Origin: Ichthyosporea sp. XGB-2017a
Taxonomy: Eukaryota; Opisthokonta; Ichthyosporea
Direction of reading: 5' to 3'
NCBI GenBank assembly: GCA_002811675.1
Contig: PDIM01010469.1
Span: 1 to 26,705, forward strand
DNA length: 26,705 nt
Under the pieces are notes generated by a model. It was not told the origin of the DNA and searched no databases. It was given only the letters and a program-made list of their open reading frames with translations. Of the stretch, positions 17,232 through 26,705 are shown piece after piece. The position numbers and the translations under genes are program-made. Positions within the stretch are counted from its first letter, which is position 1; the number at the start of each line of letters is the position of its first letter.

Positions 17232-17245
17232 TTTTGGCGGGAAAA
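17232..17245. promoter_or_regulatory. E2F/DP consensus site
   Basis: TTTTGGCGGGAAAA matches the E2F/DP consensus (TTTSSCGC/GCGGGAAA) across its whole length and sits in the CIBAR/Rabin8 divergent promoter. Binding is inferred from sequence only. Confidence 0.5.
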
Positions 17246-17322
17246 AAAGTTTCAAAAAGAAAACAAAATTAAAAGGCGAAAAAGTTTTTCTTCCTTTTTT
17301 TGTTTTTTTTTTTTTTTTTTTG

Positions 17323-17361
<39 letters not shown>

Positions 17362-17424
17362 TTATTAATTAATTCTGCTGATTTTGATCTACGAAAGAGA
17401 GGGGAGAGAAAGAAGAGATCAAAT

Positions 17425-19730
17425 ATGGTGTTGTCTGGTGGTGATGATAGTCAGACAGCGAGTAATAATGGTACGAAGCCCTTGGGGGAAACTACAAAGA
17501 GCGCTCTGCATCTATCGCACTCTGACCTTACCAGCGACCATGATAGTGTTTCTCGGGAGCAGCTGAATCTGAATGTGAAGAGCTCAGACACGTACACACA
17601 GACTACCCCCTTGGGAGGAGGCACGGGGAGGAGGAAGAGTGTGCAGGCGTCTTTTGCATCGGTTGGGGATAGGATTGACGGTCAAGTAGATGCAATGGGA
17701 GGGCTTATTGTGAATAATGAAGTAGAGGATGGTAGAAGATGTCTGTCGGAGAAGAATCTTAAGTCTTTTTCTTCGATTCCCAACGGTAGCGTGCATGGAT
17801 CAAAGGGGTTTGAAGAGTTAATGGCTGATAGGGATAATAGCAATAGTGAGGATTGTTATAATAAGTCTTTGGAGGGAAGTGTACAGAGGTCCCTCAGTTT
17901 CGCTGAGCAGGTTCGGATATCCAAGCAAGAGCTTTTGGAAGGGCTGGATGTGGTAGAGCGAGTTCTGAAGGAGCGTGGGGTTTTATACTCTGGAGAAATG
18001 CAAAAGAAGAAGAAGAAGAAAGGAAAGAAGAAAAAAACAGCTGAAGTGGGGGAGACAGGTGAGGTTGGGGATGAGGAACAAAGAAAGGGCAAGAAAGAAG
18101 AGGAGGGGGAAGAGAAAGACGATGATGACGACGACGACGATGATGATGATGATGATGATGGTGATGGTGATGATGTAGAGAGAAGTATGATTCATTCAAG
18201 AAACAAATCTTCAGATCCATACCTTTTGAATGGACTTAAGAATGAGATTCCCCGGGTAAAGTTGCTAAAGTAAGTAGATAAATACCTACATAGATAACTT
18301 GTGGATATAATGAAAGTAATAGCTTATTAAACTAGTGATTGTGTGTTCCCTCTTTTTATTCCAGGACTCGAAGTGGTGCAGCGTTTGGGGCGCAGCGGAA
18401 AATCTCTTTTACGTACGGGGAAGGAAGAACGGTGAAGGAGGAGGAGGGGATTGAATATCTGCGAATGAGGAATTGGAAATTGGAAAGGGCACTTGCGTCA
18501 GGGAATGAAAAACTCCAGAATGCGTTAAAGAGTCATGAAGACGCTCAGTTGGAGAAAAAATCATTAGAAGGTGAACTTGAAGAGCTGACCCGATCGCTGT
18601 TTGAAGAGGCAAATCAAATGGTGGCGAAAGAATCCAGGCGAAGGCATGAGTGTGAAAAGAAAATGGAGGAGCTGCAGCCCTGTATTGATGTACTGAATGA
18701 AGAGCTTAAAGAATTGAAGAAAACAATATATTCCATTGAATCCGAAAATAAGAAGCTGAGAAAGCAGAAAGAAAAGGCCGAAAATCGGGCAGCTTCCTGG
18801 GAAGAGAAAGCGAGAAAAGGAAATTCTCCGAAAAAGGTATCAATCGGTGAAATTTTTAGCTTTGGGAAAAAAGATAAAAAGGAGAAAGACAAAAGAATTT
18901 CGCGCGGTATGTCAGATGAGATTGGGGGCGCTATTGAAGAGGAGGAGGGTGCCGGGGCAGCTAGCCGAGGCATTGTAACGTCTGCTTCTGCGGAGTTTAC
19001 GGGCTCGGAATCTTCTTCAAAACCAGTTAGTCGAAAAGGTTCAATCGTTAATGAACAGTTCCCGGTCGATGACACGGTACAGCGAAACCAGGATAGTGCT
19101 GGACTTAGTGAAAGTAACTACGATGTGGATAAAGGAGATATAAAGGGTTCAAGGGATGTTCGATTTGATGGTGTTCCCTCGAGTGTGGATAGATGTGTTT
19201 ATATATCTTTTCTGGAATTTTTAGATTTGGCAAAACAGGGGCCAGAGAAAATGAAAGAAGGTGGAGCTCCAGCTTTTCAAAGCTTCTTTGAAGACGTTGT
19301 GCTCACGACAGAGTTCATGGCTCGGTTGTATGAGGAAGATGTGCGTATTAACGTGCAATTTCACGACAAAAAAATATCCGAATGGGTCCTAAAAATGATT
19401 AAAGGGCAGATGCTTGTGATCCAGCAGCTTCCTCCCCAGTTATATATAGAAACGGAATGCCAGCTATCGATGACGGTTCAAATGTGCAAATACAAATACT
19501 TGTATGCTGATAATGGCCAAGATTTGTCATTCAATATTACCGATAATTGGAACCTATTGGGCGAACCTGCTTACTTGCGTGTTGTGTCAGTCGTTGAATT
19601 TTACAATTATGTGCGATATATTTGTCAAGGCATTGTGAAAAGCGAGCCTTCCTTTATTTTCAAGAGAATAATGGAATTGCGAAAGAGCATGGCAATGGCC
19701 AAAATCGGATTGGTAGACAACGATCTTTAA
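17425..19730 (+). CDS. RAB3IP: Rabin8/Sec2-like Rab GEF
   Basis: Rabin8/Sec2 proteins are coiled-coil GEFs that activate Rab8/Sec4, driving exocytic vesicle delivery and, in animals, growth of the ciliary membrane. Exon 1 is 17425-18269 and exon 2 is 18365-19730, with a 95-bp intron (GTAAGT, TTCCAG); the joined protein has 736 residues. The N-terminal half (1-280) is disordered, with a Lys run and 14 consecutive Asp (232-245). The Sec2 coiled-coil GEF domain spans about 311-445, with the hallmark LEELTRSLFEEANQMVAKE around 352-371. The C-terminal domain (559-736) shows Rabin8-specific motifs: FLEFLDLAKQGPEK, VVEFYNYVRYICQGIV and IMELRKSMAMAKIG. The ATG is taken after the T tract; the upstream open frame is poly-Phe read-through. 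It shares a promoter region with CIBAR and converges on the nucleotidase-like gene, only 63 bp away. Confidence 0.9.
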
Positions 19731-19793
19731 AAAACAGTTTTTTTTTTGGAATATGGGAAACAGTTTAAGCAAAGTATGGGAAGTGAGACTAAT

Positions 19794-22700
19794 TCACGTT
19801 TTGGAATGCTCAACTTTCAAGTCTACTGATTCTTTAATGGAGTTGTCATCTTCCTCAGTCCTCATAATGTCTGTCGCACTTGAGTTCTTTTCGCTATTTA
19901 CAGATAATTGATCTTGTTGTGGTACTTTAATAGAGATTTCCAATATGTTCGATTCTTGGTTCTCATTTTGTGAGCTTGTTGATGAATCAGTGTTACTAGT
20001 CTTAGAATTTTGCTCGCTATGTAGATCGTTTAAATGGAGGCAGGATAGCCCCACACTTTTCTTTTTCGTGAGTAAACTGGTTGTGAGGGTTCGGAATTGA
20101 TTGTGATACTCAATTGGAAGTGTAAGTATTATAAAATTATTAAGTTCGAACAAGAAGGACTCGCTTCCTTCAACATTTTGGTTTCCAAATGAATGCTTCC
20201 GGCGTTTAAAATCACACGTGCCTTTGTATAGGGCGTCAATCATTTTGTTTTTGTTCAAAACAACGTGGTCCAGCATTGCTATTAGGCGAAGCTTATCCTC
20301 TTCCGGTAAATCGGATTTCTTAACAACCAATGTGATGTAATTATTGAGGAACCCACTTATATCCGCCCATTGCTCTGACTCTAAGTCACGCCGATAATTA
20401 TCGTAGGTTCGCCCTAGTAGCCCTTCATGGAAAACTGAAAGCCTATGAGATGCTTTCGAACCTTTACTACTCTTACTATCTCTGTTTGAGGCGTTATCAG
20501 CGCCACTTTGTTCACTTGGTGAGACAGACGTCTTTCGAATTCCACCTATTACCTTTTTGAGAACTTCGAATCGTTGCAATGAGACTTTGGATTTTCGACG
20601 CAGTTTTAGAGTTGTCCTTTTGCACGCCGCCATGAAATAGACCACAATGAATATAGTAGTTGGCAACACGGAACATAGCGCTGCTGTTGTACCACTTTGA
20701 TTGTCGATTACAATCAAGACAAGCAGTGTAATAGAGGCGAAGAGTCCTGCCATGTAAGGCAAAGGGACAAAATAGTTGAATCCTACTACGTTGCATGGGG
20801 GGTATTTGAAAGTAATAAACCCCATTGTTATATAGACACATATTAAAATGGCCAAGTATGGTTCGCTTACGCCACCAAAAAAAACCTTTGCCACTATCAT
20901 ACACGATTTAGCGGACAACACCAAAAGCAAGTATTTTGGATTAAATTTCAGTTGCAAGTACCTATCCAATTCTTGCCAAACGTGAACAGTGTATATCATT
21001 AGCGGGGCGTACAATACCAAGCAAATTGTGGCCATGGCCATCATGACCCAATGCCCCACGCCAAAACATTCTGAGGGGCAAAATTGATGAACAAAAGCTA
21101 TCTCAACTCCATTAACAGACACTGCTTGACAATTAAAGACTTCTAAGAGGCCACCTACAGTTGGAACATAGCCCACTCCAGCGTAAAAGCTAAGGTATGT
21201 TGCGGATGGTAGCAAGAAGAGACGGCCAATCGCATATTGAGATACAGTGCCATCTGCTTCAGAAATGAGGATCAAAGCATAGATAATCCATAAAAGGGAC
21301 AAGCTACTTATAAGCCAAATCACCCATTCATTGCTTATTCGCGTGCCAACTAGACGAACCATGGCTGAAAGAATAGTAGGCCAATCCCAGTCAACTTGGA
21401 CAATAAATGCAAAGGCCACCGTTTGCAACGACTCGAAGACAAACTGGACTATCGCAATTAAATTAGTTCCACTTTTTTCTAATTCTTCGATTTTAAAGTT
21501 TGATTTGAGGTCATCATCACTTAAGTTATCAGCCGTATCTGGTTGAGTTTGAGTTATACTCCAGTGTCGTAAGTAGTGTCGCCATACGATTATAGCACCA
21601 AAAACAAATATACCAACTAGTCCAACAAGAACAGTAACAGTGTAGATATACCCTCCGATCGACACCTCTACCAAATCTACATCAAGTGGATAGTAGGTGC
21701 TATCTTGACCAACATCACAATAGGACGTTAAATTTGTAGAATTAGGAGAAACGACACCACAGTCTGTGGCTGCCCAGCCAGAGTAACAACTACATTGACT
21801 GTATATGTGACACAATCCATTTATGCAGGATTTTGTTCCACACGACAAACTATATTGGAAATCTTCATTGGCGGAATTAAACCCCAGAAAGTAAGTCAAT
21901 TTTGGATTCGTTTTAGCAATGTAAGACTGAACCGATGATAATGTTGTAGCGCCGTAATCTATGGCTGATAAACTTTCGTTAAACATCGTGTACCCATCCC
22001 CGCCGTAGTAGAGGAATGTTGACAAGCACACACTATAAACGCTTTCCCGGTCGGCTTGGATCCACTGAGTCTCCCCTGAAGAAACCTGTTGCAACACCTC
22101 TACATTAAATACCCTTGACCCAACTTTTCGTTTGCTGTCATACAAAAATCTTAAGCCGGCAAAATGCAAAAAGGCCCCTGTGCCCCCTTCAAGTACAGCG
22201 GTATTCCACTCTGTATCATTAGAAATGTTTGTAGGAAGAAAGGAAACGGAATGCTCCAGGACAGAGAAGAGTATGTTGCCTTTAATTTCTATTTTTCGTA
22301 ATTGATCAGTGAAGGGGTATGCCGCTAGCAGATCCACAAATGTTATTGGGCCTACTTGAAACCCTTCACGGATGGCCCCTCCATTAACCAGTCCAATCTG
22401 ACAGGAGGGGAGCGATTCTTTAACCCCTGTTGCATAAATAGTACCCAATGTACAGTTTTGCCGCCTACATGTGTGGTTACCATTACTGTGAGCCTCATCT
22501 GTGTGGGTTAGTAAATTTTCCCCGGCTGCTTCCATTTGTGCTTCTACAGTGCCCATGTACGTTTTCATGGCACTGTCCTCCATTACGCAGCCTGCAGGAT
22601 AAGAAGCGTTCACGCATTCCCGCAAAAGCCTTCGGCTGCTTGATAGAAGTGTAGGGGGATTTTGACCAAAATCCATATCAAGATTCCCCGTGTAGATTCC

Positions 22701-23999
22701 ATAGTAGTACAGACCTGCTGTAATAACTTCTTTTCCTTTTTTGTTGGTTTCATATTGAATAAATTCAGTTGCGTTTGTACCGTACCAATTTGATTCGCCC
22801 AGATCCTCGCCAACTTGGTGCGAATACAAATGGAAATCCACCTCCTCAAGGGCCGGTACAAGAGTGGAATCGTAGTTACCATTCAAATTTGAAGAGCTCA
22901 ATAGAACGATGTTGGTTACACCTGCTGCTATTAGTTTTGCTTCTTCAGTGACCAAAGCCACCTTTAGATCATTAACTATGGTTTTGAAGATTCCTGATTC
23001 GGAAGTACAGACAACGGAGCGGCAGAAAGTAGAGCTTGTATAGGAAAGTATGCCAATATCAACGGTTTGTGAGCCTCCGGGTAATACAACGGATACCGTA
23101 TGACTCTTCACTGCTACATTAGCCATTTGGTTCTCATTGATAAACTCCAGTGTAGATGATATAACCGCAAACGTTTTCCCCGTATACCATGTGTAGGTTT
23201 CATCCTGTCCAAGGAAGAAATCTGAATCCCCCACCCTTTAAGAGGCAATATACCCACACAGGAAAGCAAAGAAAGAAATTGATTAATAACCAAAGACTAT
23301 TCAATAAAAAAGTATCCAATCCACGCTTTGACTGCAAATTCCTTACCCGACTGCATCATATTTCATCTGATTAAGGTAGTACATCTGAGGCTGGCCCTTT
23401 AGAATTATGTCATAGGCAGTATATCCCATTACCTGCCCAAGATCAAGCAACAGTGTTCCCCTCCCTGCATTTAACGCATCGCTTTTAAGCTCATTGATCG
23501 CAGTTGTCAAACGAGCAATTCCTCCTGCTGTTTCCCCAAATGTAACATCAAAACCATCTATGTAGCCTCTCACAACACCTGTAAAGATTACTGAAACCTT
23601 TTGGGCATCGGCAAGTGGTGCCGTAGGGAATACGTGGAGTATTCGATCTAGGCATTTTTGAAGTAAAGATAATGACAAGATTGAAGACAAATCACAGAGG
23701 CTGCCTATATGACAAGGCTTTTTATAATTTGAGTACCAAGAGGAGCTTGAGTGAGTCAGGGGAAGATTATTCTTGAACAGAGATAGTGTCGACTTAGGGG
23801 AAGAAGGAAAATGAAGCAAAGGCGAGAAAGGAGAAACTATTTCGCCGAGATTATTATTATCGTTAGCACTTTTAAATCCATTGAAACTAATCAAAACCAA
23901 AATAGTCAGCGCTATCAAGGGAATATATTCCAATGCCCCCCTCCCCCGGTCTCTTACGCTAGTGAATCCCATACCCCGCCCTACGAAGACGTATTTCAT
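19794..23999 (-). CDS. Multi-pass membrane protein with an extracellular pseudo-5'-nucleotidase
   Basis: Exon 1 is 23999-23347 and exon 2 is 23235-19794, with a 111-bp intron (GTAAGG, TTAAAG); the product is 1364 residues. Residues 25-42 are a signal or anchor segment. About 134-670 match the two-domain 5'-nucleotidase (UshA/CD73) fold. The metal motifs are altered: TNDxH reads TGVVR (140-144), DAGDQ reads DLGQV (186-190), GNHEFD reads GDSDFF (220-225) and the GHSG His is Ser (about 332). One later His (about 357) remains. The C-terminal domain keeps NGGAIR (502-507), the PF aromatic (F526) and GGDGY (629-633), where one aromatic substitutes for another. An EGF-like module follows (about 683-710), then about nine hydrophobic spans between 748 and 1088 with a Cys-bearing loop, and a charged tail of about 276 residues. 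Probably an inactive enzyme used as a ligand-binding ectodomain. The TM family is not identified. Confidence 0.85.
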
Positions 24000-26008
24000 T
24001 CTAACATGCGCCCTATAAAATAGGTCTATGCCAATCTACATTCACAAAGACATATAACTCGTTTATAACTCATACTCACAATCCGCACTCGCAGGTAAAT
24101 AAAAAAGGATTTGTAAAAAAGAAAACAAAAACAAAAAATTCTAACTGCAAGTTATAATAATTAAAAAAAATAAATGAAAAATATTTCGAGCAAAATAAAT
24201 GATAAAATAAATTTGTTATTGCCATAAAAGGAATGTATTGCCTTATATGGAATATTGTTTGCCCTTATTTAATGAATTGATGGAAAACGACGGGTGTCCA
24301 ATATTTTTGTTGAGGAGCTATGTGCGTCTGTAGTGATGATGTTATTTGTCAACGGCTTCTATGTAGCACTAGAAGTCTTATACAGCATTGCAATATAAGA
24401 ATGGACAGGAACGCGTGTACGCACATGTGTTGCTCTGCATGCGTGTATAGGACAAATGGACAATGAGGTGAAAGTATTCGATATGAGGGACATACATTCG
24501 TGTGAAGACACACATCGTCCTTTTAGCCCATTTTGAAGTCGATGCCTTTGGAACTTCTGCTTCGAGCATAACTTGTGAGCCGAACGAAGCAGCCCATCTA
24601 CCCCGTGGTGCAAGGTTGAAATTTCTAATGACGACCTGATTTTTAACAAAGAATGTAAACTTTCGTGATTTTGCCTTGTTGTTCTTTGACCCCGATCACC
24701 CGTATGACAACAACTTCCTTCATTAGCACCAATTAGCACCATCATGACCACATGCAAGATGTTTACCTGGTTGCATAGCCCCAAACTCCGAAAGTTCTTT
24801 ATTTTGTCTCAAAGTGGATCTCAAAATGGATGAGTCCTTGAGCGTGAGTTTAAAATGAGTAGCACACATGAGAGCTATACATATCCCCGCCAAATCTGCA
24901 GTCACCACTAGCAAACTAGCAAAACTACTTTCAAGCCTGCAATAATACATAACCTACTGCATGAGGATGGCACATGGCCTCAAAGTTTCATAATGACTGA
25001 ACAGTTGTAACATCTCTTTTTGCAGTTGACAATTAAAAATACAGAAATGAGTCCATGGTTCAATCAAAATTACGTACACCAATCCAAACTTAATCTAATA
25101 AAATCTTACAAATTTATATACCAGCTAGCTGAAACTTGCAGTATATGTTTTGTACCAAACCCGATACAAAAAATTACCTTATGAGCTGTCGCCAAAACAT
25201 CACACCACATGTACGCGTCTACAGTAGTTTTAGCTGTGAGGACAAACTCGTGCATGATATGATACTCGTGTCTCGTCATCAACAAGTTTACAACCAATAC
25301 TCCCCGCCGGCGTTTCTTTTAACGCCTTTGTAACAAGCTGGTCTGCAACCATATATATATATAGCTAGAGTGTAACGCAGTACTCCTACTTTTCTGGCAC
25401 GCGCAAGCTTTCCAATTGGATAATTAAGCACCTTATTCCTATTACACCATTTCATTTACCCCTCTAATTTGGCATGGTTTGAGAAGCTTATAGTCGGTGA
25501 ACACATTTCTAAACAGAACACAGAAAAAAGAAAAAAAGAAATTAAAAACAGAATCATGGCCCACTCCAAATAGTCACATAATTAGTGATCAGAATAATAT
25601 TAGGAGTTATATAAAAAAAACAATAAAAAAATAAAAAAAGAAGAGAAGGGGAAAAAAAAAGAAAAAAGAAATGGCCTGTTCACCTTTCAAATCTGGCTTC
25701 CAGGTCTGTGTATGGGATTTCTCATACAAACTTTTCTATAGGATTTCCTATACTTAAGAAAAAAAATTTTCCCGCCTTTTTTTTTCTATTGAATTTCCAG
25801 TACATAAGGTATTTGTTTTATTTATTTTTTAAGTACATCTAGGCAAAGTTGACTTTACAAGCCCCAAACTTCCTTCAAATGACGTTTCGCAATGCCCTGA
25901 ACACACACACTACACCTACATATGTGCACTTTGAAAGCAATAAATTTTCAATCCCATTTGACAACAATTTCGAATAAAACTAAGCTCTAGCAATTTGCAA
26001 CAATGAAG
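24000..26008. other. Two-kilobase stretch without a recognisable gene
   Basis: Very A/T-rich at both ends (24100-24260 and 25500-25860). Small frames, the longest at 24359-24784 on the minus strand (141 codons), have no recognisable motif and odd Cys/His-rich composition. There is an (AT)n run near 25351-25362, paired near-palindromic stretches around 25705-25750, and an E2F-like site at 25767-25776. No tRNA- or snRNA-type sequence was recognised. Confidence 0.4.
25767..25776. promoter_or_regulatory. E2F-like site
   Basis: TTTTCCCGCC, followed by T, matches the E2F/DP half-consensus. It lies about 230 bp past the 3' end of the right-edge gene and far from any start codon I could define, so its target is unknown. 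Confidence 0.3.
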
Positions 26009-26705
26009 CTAATCCCCTCCATTCAGTGTCTTCATCTTCATAGCATCTTTGGTTTTCCTCGCTGTATCGTTCTCTTTATCTGAATCGTCCGAAAGGTGCA
26101 TGGCCACTGCAGAGCCATCATTATTCTTTCGTTTCTTCTTTTTCTTTTTCGACTTTTCACCACTAGGATTCAATGATACAGGTCCGTTGTCCACAGGAGC
26201 CAATGGAGTACGCAACTTGTTGCTATGACTAAAGCCTTGCATAATGCATTGTGGTGCTTCTTTCAAAGGAGTATCAGTTTCAAGGACAGAGTTATATGTG
26301 TATAGTAACTCCTCTTCATACTGGTCCTCATAATACTCCTCCAACTGTTCATACTGGCGCATATCTTCAATTTCTTCGTCGTCAATGTCATTGTCTCCAT
26401 CATCGCTAAGTTTGCTCTGCTTTTGAGTTTCTCTCATTTCATGACGTAAACTGCGTTCGTATGCATCAACAAACGTTTGGGCACTCATAGAGGTGTATTC
26501 ACTTGCGTGCCAAGTGCTACTATCCCCGCTATATTGAACGTCTGTGCTCGCTTGGGTAAAATCAGCACCAACATGGAAATCCTCATTTATGTGGTACACA
26601 AATGTTTCCTGGTCCTCGGGCAAAGCACTAGGATTACAGGAGCTCAGTTCTTCATTAGACCATATCGCATTATTGGATGGCCTGTTTCCGCGCTCATCGG
26701 CGATG
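26009..26705 (-). CDS. 3' part of an acidic, lysine-tailed gene; truncated by the window edge
   Basis: The frame is open from the right edge to the stop at 26009-26011, so at least 231 codons are present and the 5' part lies outside. It has an acidic coiled region (DDGDNDIDDEEIEDMRQYEQ, then YYEDQYEEELLYTY), a short hydrophobic/proline segment with KLRTPLAPVDN, a lysine cluster (KSKKKKKKRK) fit for a nuclear signal, and SDDSDKENDTARK, which includes a KEN motif. I do not recognise the family. A nuclear, intrinsically disordered protein is likely. Confidence 0.65.
   Translation of the reverse strand, partial: IADERGNRPSNNAIWSNEELSSCNPSALPEDQETFVYHINEDFHVGADFTQASTDVQYSGDSSTWHASEYTSMSAQTFVDAYERSLRHEMRETQKQSKLSDDGDNDIDDEEIEDMRQYEQLEEYYEDQYEEELLYTYNSVLETDTPLKEAPQCIMQGFSHSNKLRTPLAPVDNGPVSLNPSGEKSKKKKKKRKNNDGSAVAMHLSDDSDKENDTARKTKDAMKMKTLNGGD

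Larger units (their letters stand above)
16864..17424. promoter_or_regulatory. Divergent promoter region shared by CIBAR and Rabin8
   Basis: This 561-bp spacer separates two start codons facing outward. It contains A/T-rich DNA, a telomere-like hairpin (17166-17197), an E2F-consensus site (17232-17245) and a long T tract (about 17292-17360) in the Rabin8 leader. I see no RFX X-box (GTNRCC...RGYAAC). Confidence 0.5.

Noticed and set aside
17894-18220. His/Ser-rich and Ile/Val-rich minus-strand frames opposite the poly-Asp region
   Set aside because: They are antisense shadows of the GAY trinucleotide run in Rabin8.
20512-20904. 130-codon minus-strand frame inside the receptor gene
   Set aside because: It is an alternative frame of the long coding exon, whose own frame has clear membrane segments and domain homology.
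19794-23999. Canonical seven-TM GPCR with an RGS domain
   Set aside because: I count about nine hydrophobic segments, and the cytoplasmic tail lacks recognisable RGS landmarks, so the general description is safer.
24333-24341. GTGATGATG as a box C of a C/D snoRNA
   Set aside because: No CTGA box D with terminal stem is found at a suitable distance.
24359-24784. 141-codon minus-strand frame
   Set aside because: No motif, no clear exon structure and composition unlike the convincing genes nearby; kept only as a note on the gene-poor stretch.

Overview
The window comes from the nuclear genome of a eukaryote that very likely builds a flagellum or cilium. Genes sit on both strands and are interrupted by short GT-AG introns of about 50-125 bp. 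AATAAA-type poly(A) signals lie just past many stops, intergenic DNA is rich in A/T homopolymers, and TAA, TAG and TGA all appear as stops, as in the standard code. The gene set suggests a unicellular flagellate, but the lineage cannot be fixed by eye.

Layout. Positions 1-3300 are repeat- and transposon-like. They hold a perfect 183-bp inverted repeat that reaches the left edge, a truncated minus-strand frame resembling a Crypton-type tyrosine recombinase, a frame with three nearly identical 120-bp tandem copies, and several short minus-strand frames. From 3686 to 24000 the window is gene-dense: a secreted PLC-X-like phosphodiesterase (+), translin (-), a Pam17-like mitochondrial import motor subunit (-), an unassigned KEN-box gene (+), an EFCAB9-like EF-hand protein (+), a small protein with two RRKS repeats (-), MORN5 (+), an RRP46/EXOSC5-like exosome subunit (+), GPAA1 (-), CIBAR/FAM92 (-), Rabin8/Sec2 (+), and a very large multi-pass membrane protein (-). 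About 2 kb without a recognisable gene follows, then the 3' part of an acidic/lysine-rich gene that runs off the right edge.

How they fit together. Four genes within about 11 kb belong to families tied to cilia, flagella or sperm: EFCAB9, MORN5, CIBAR and Rabin8. CIBAR and Rabin8 are divergent across a 561-bp spacer that holds an E2F-consensus site and a telomere-like hairpin. The other genes are housekeeping: RNA processing, GPI anchoring and mitochondrial import.

The most unusual locus is 19794-23999. It encodes a 1364-residue protein (one intron) whose extracellular part is a complete 5'-nucleotidase fold. Nearly all of its metal-binding and catalytic residues are replaced, while key parts of the C-terminal nucleoside-binding region persist. 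This is followed by an EGF-like module, about nine membrane segments and a roughly 276-residue cytoplasmic tail. I read it as a candidate nucleotide-sensing pseudoenzyme receptor, not previously described as far as I know.
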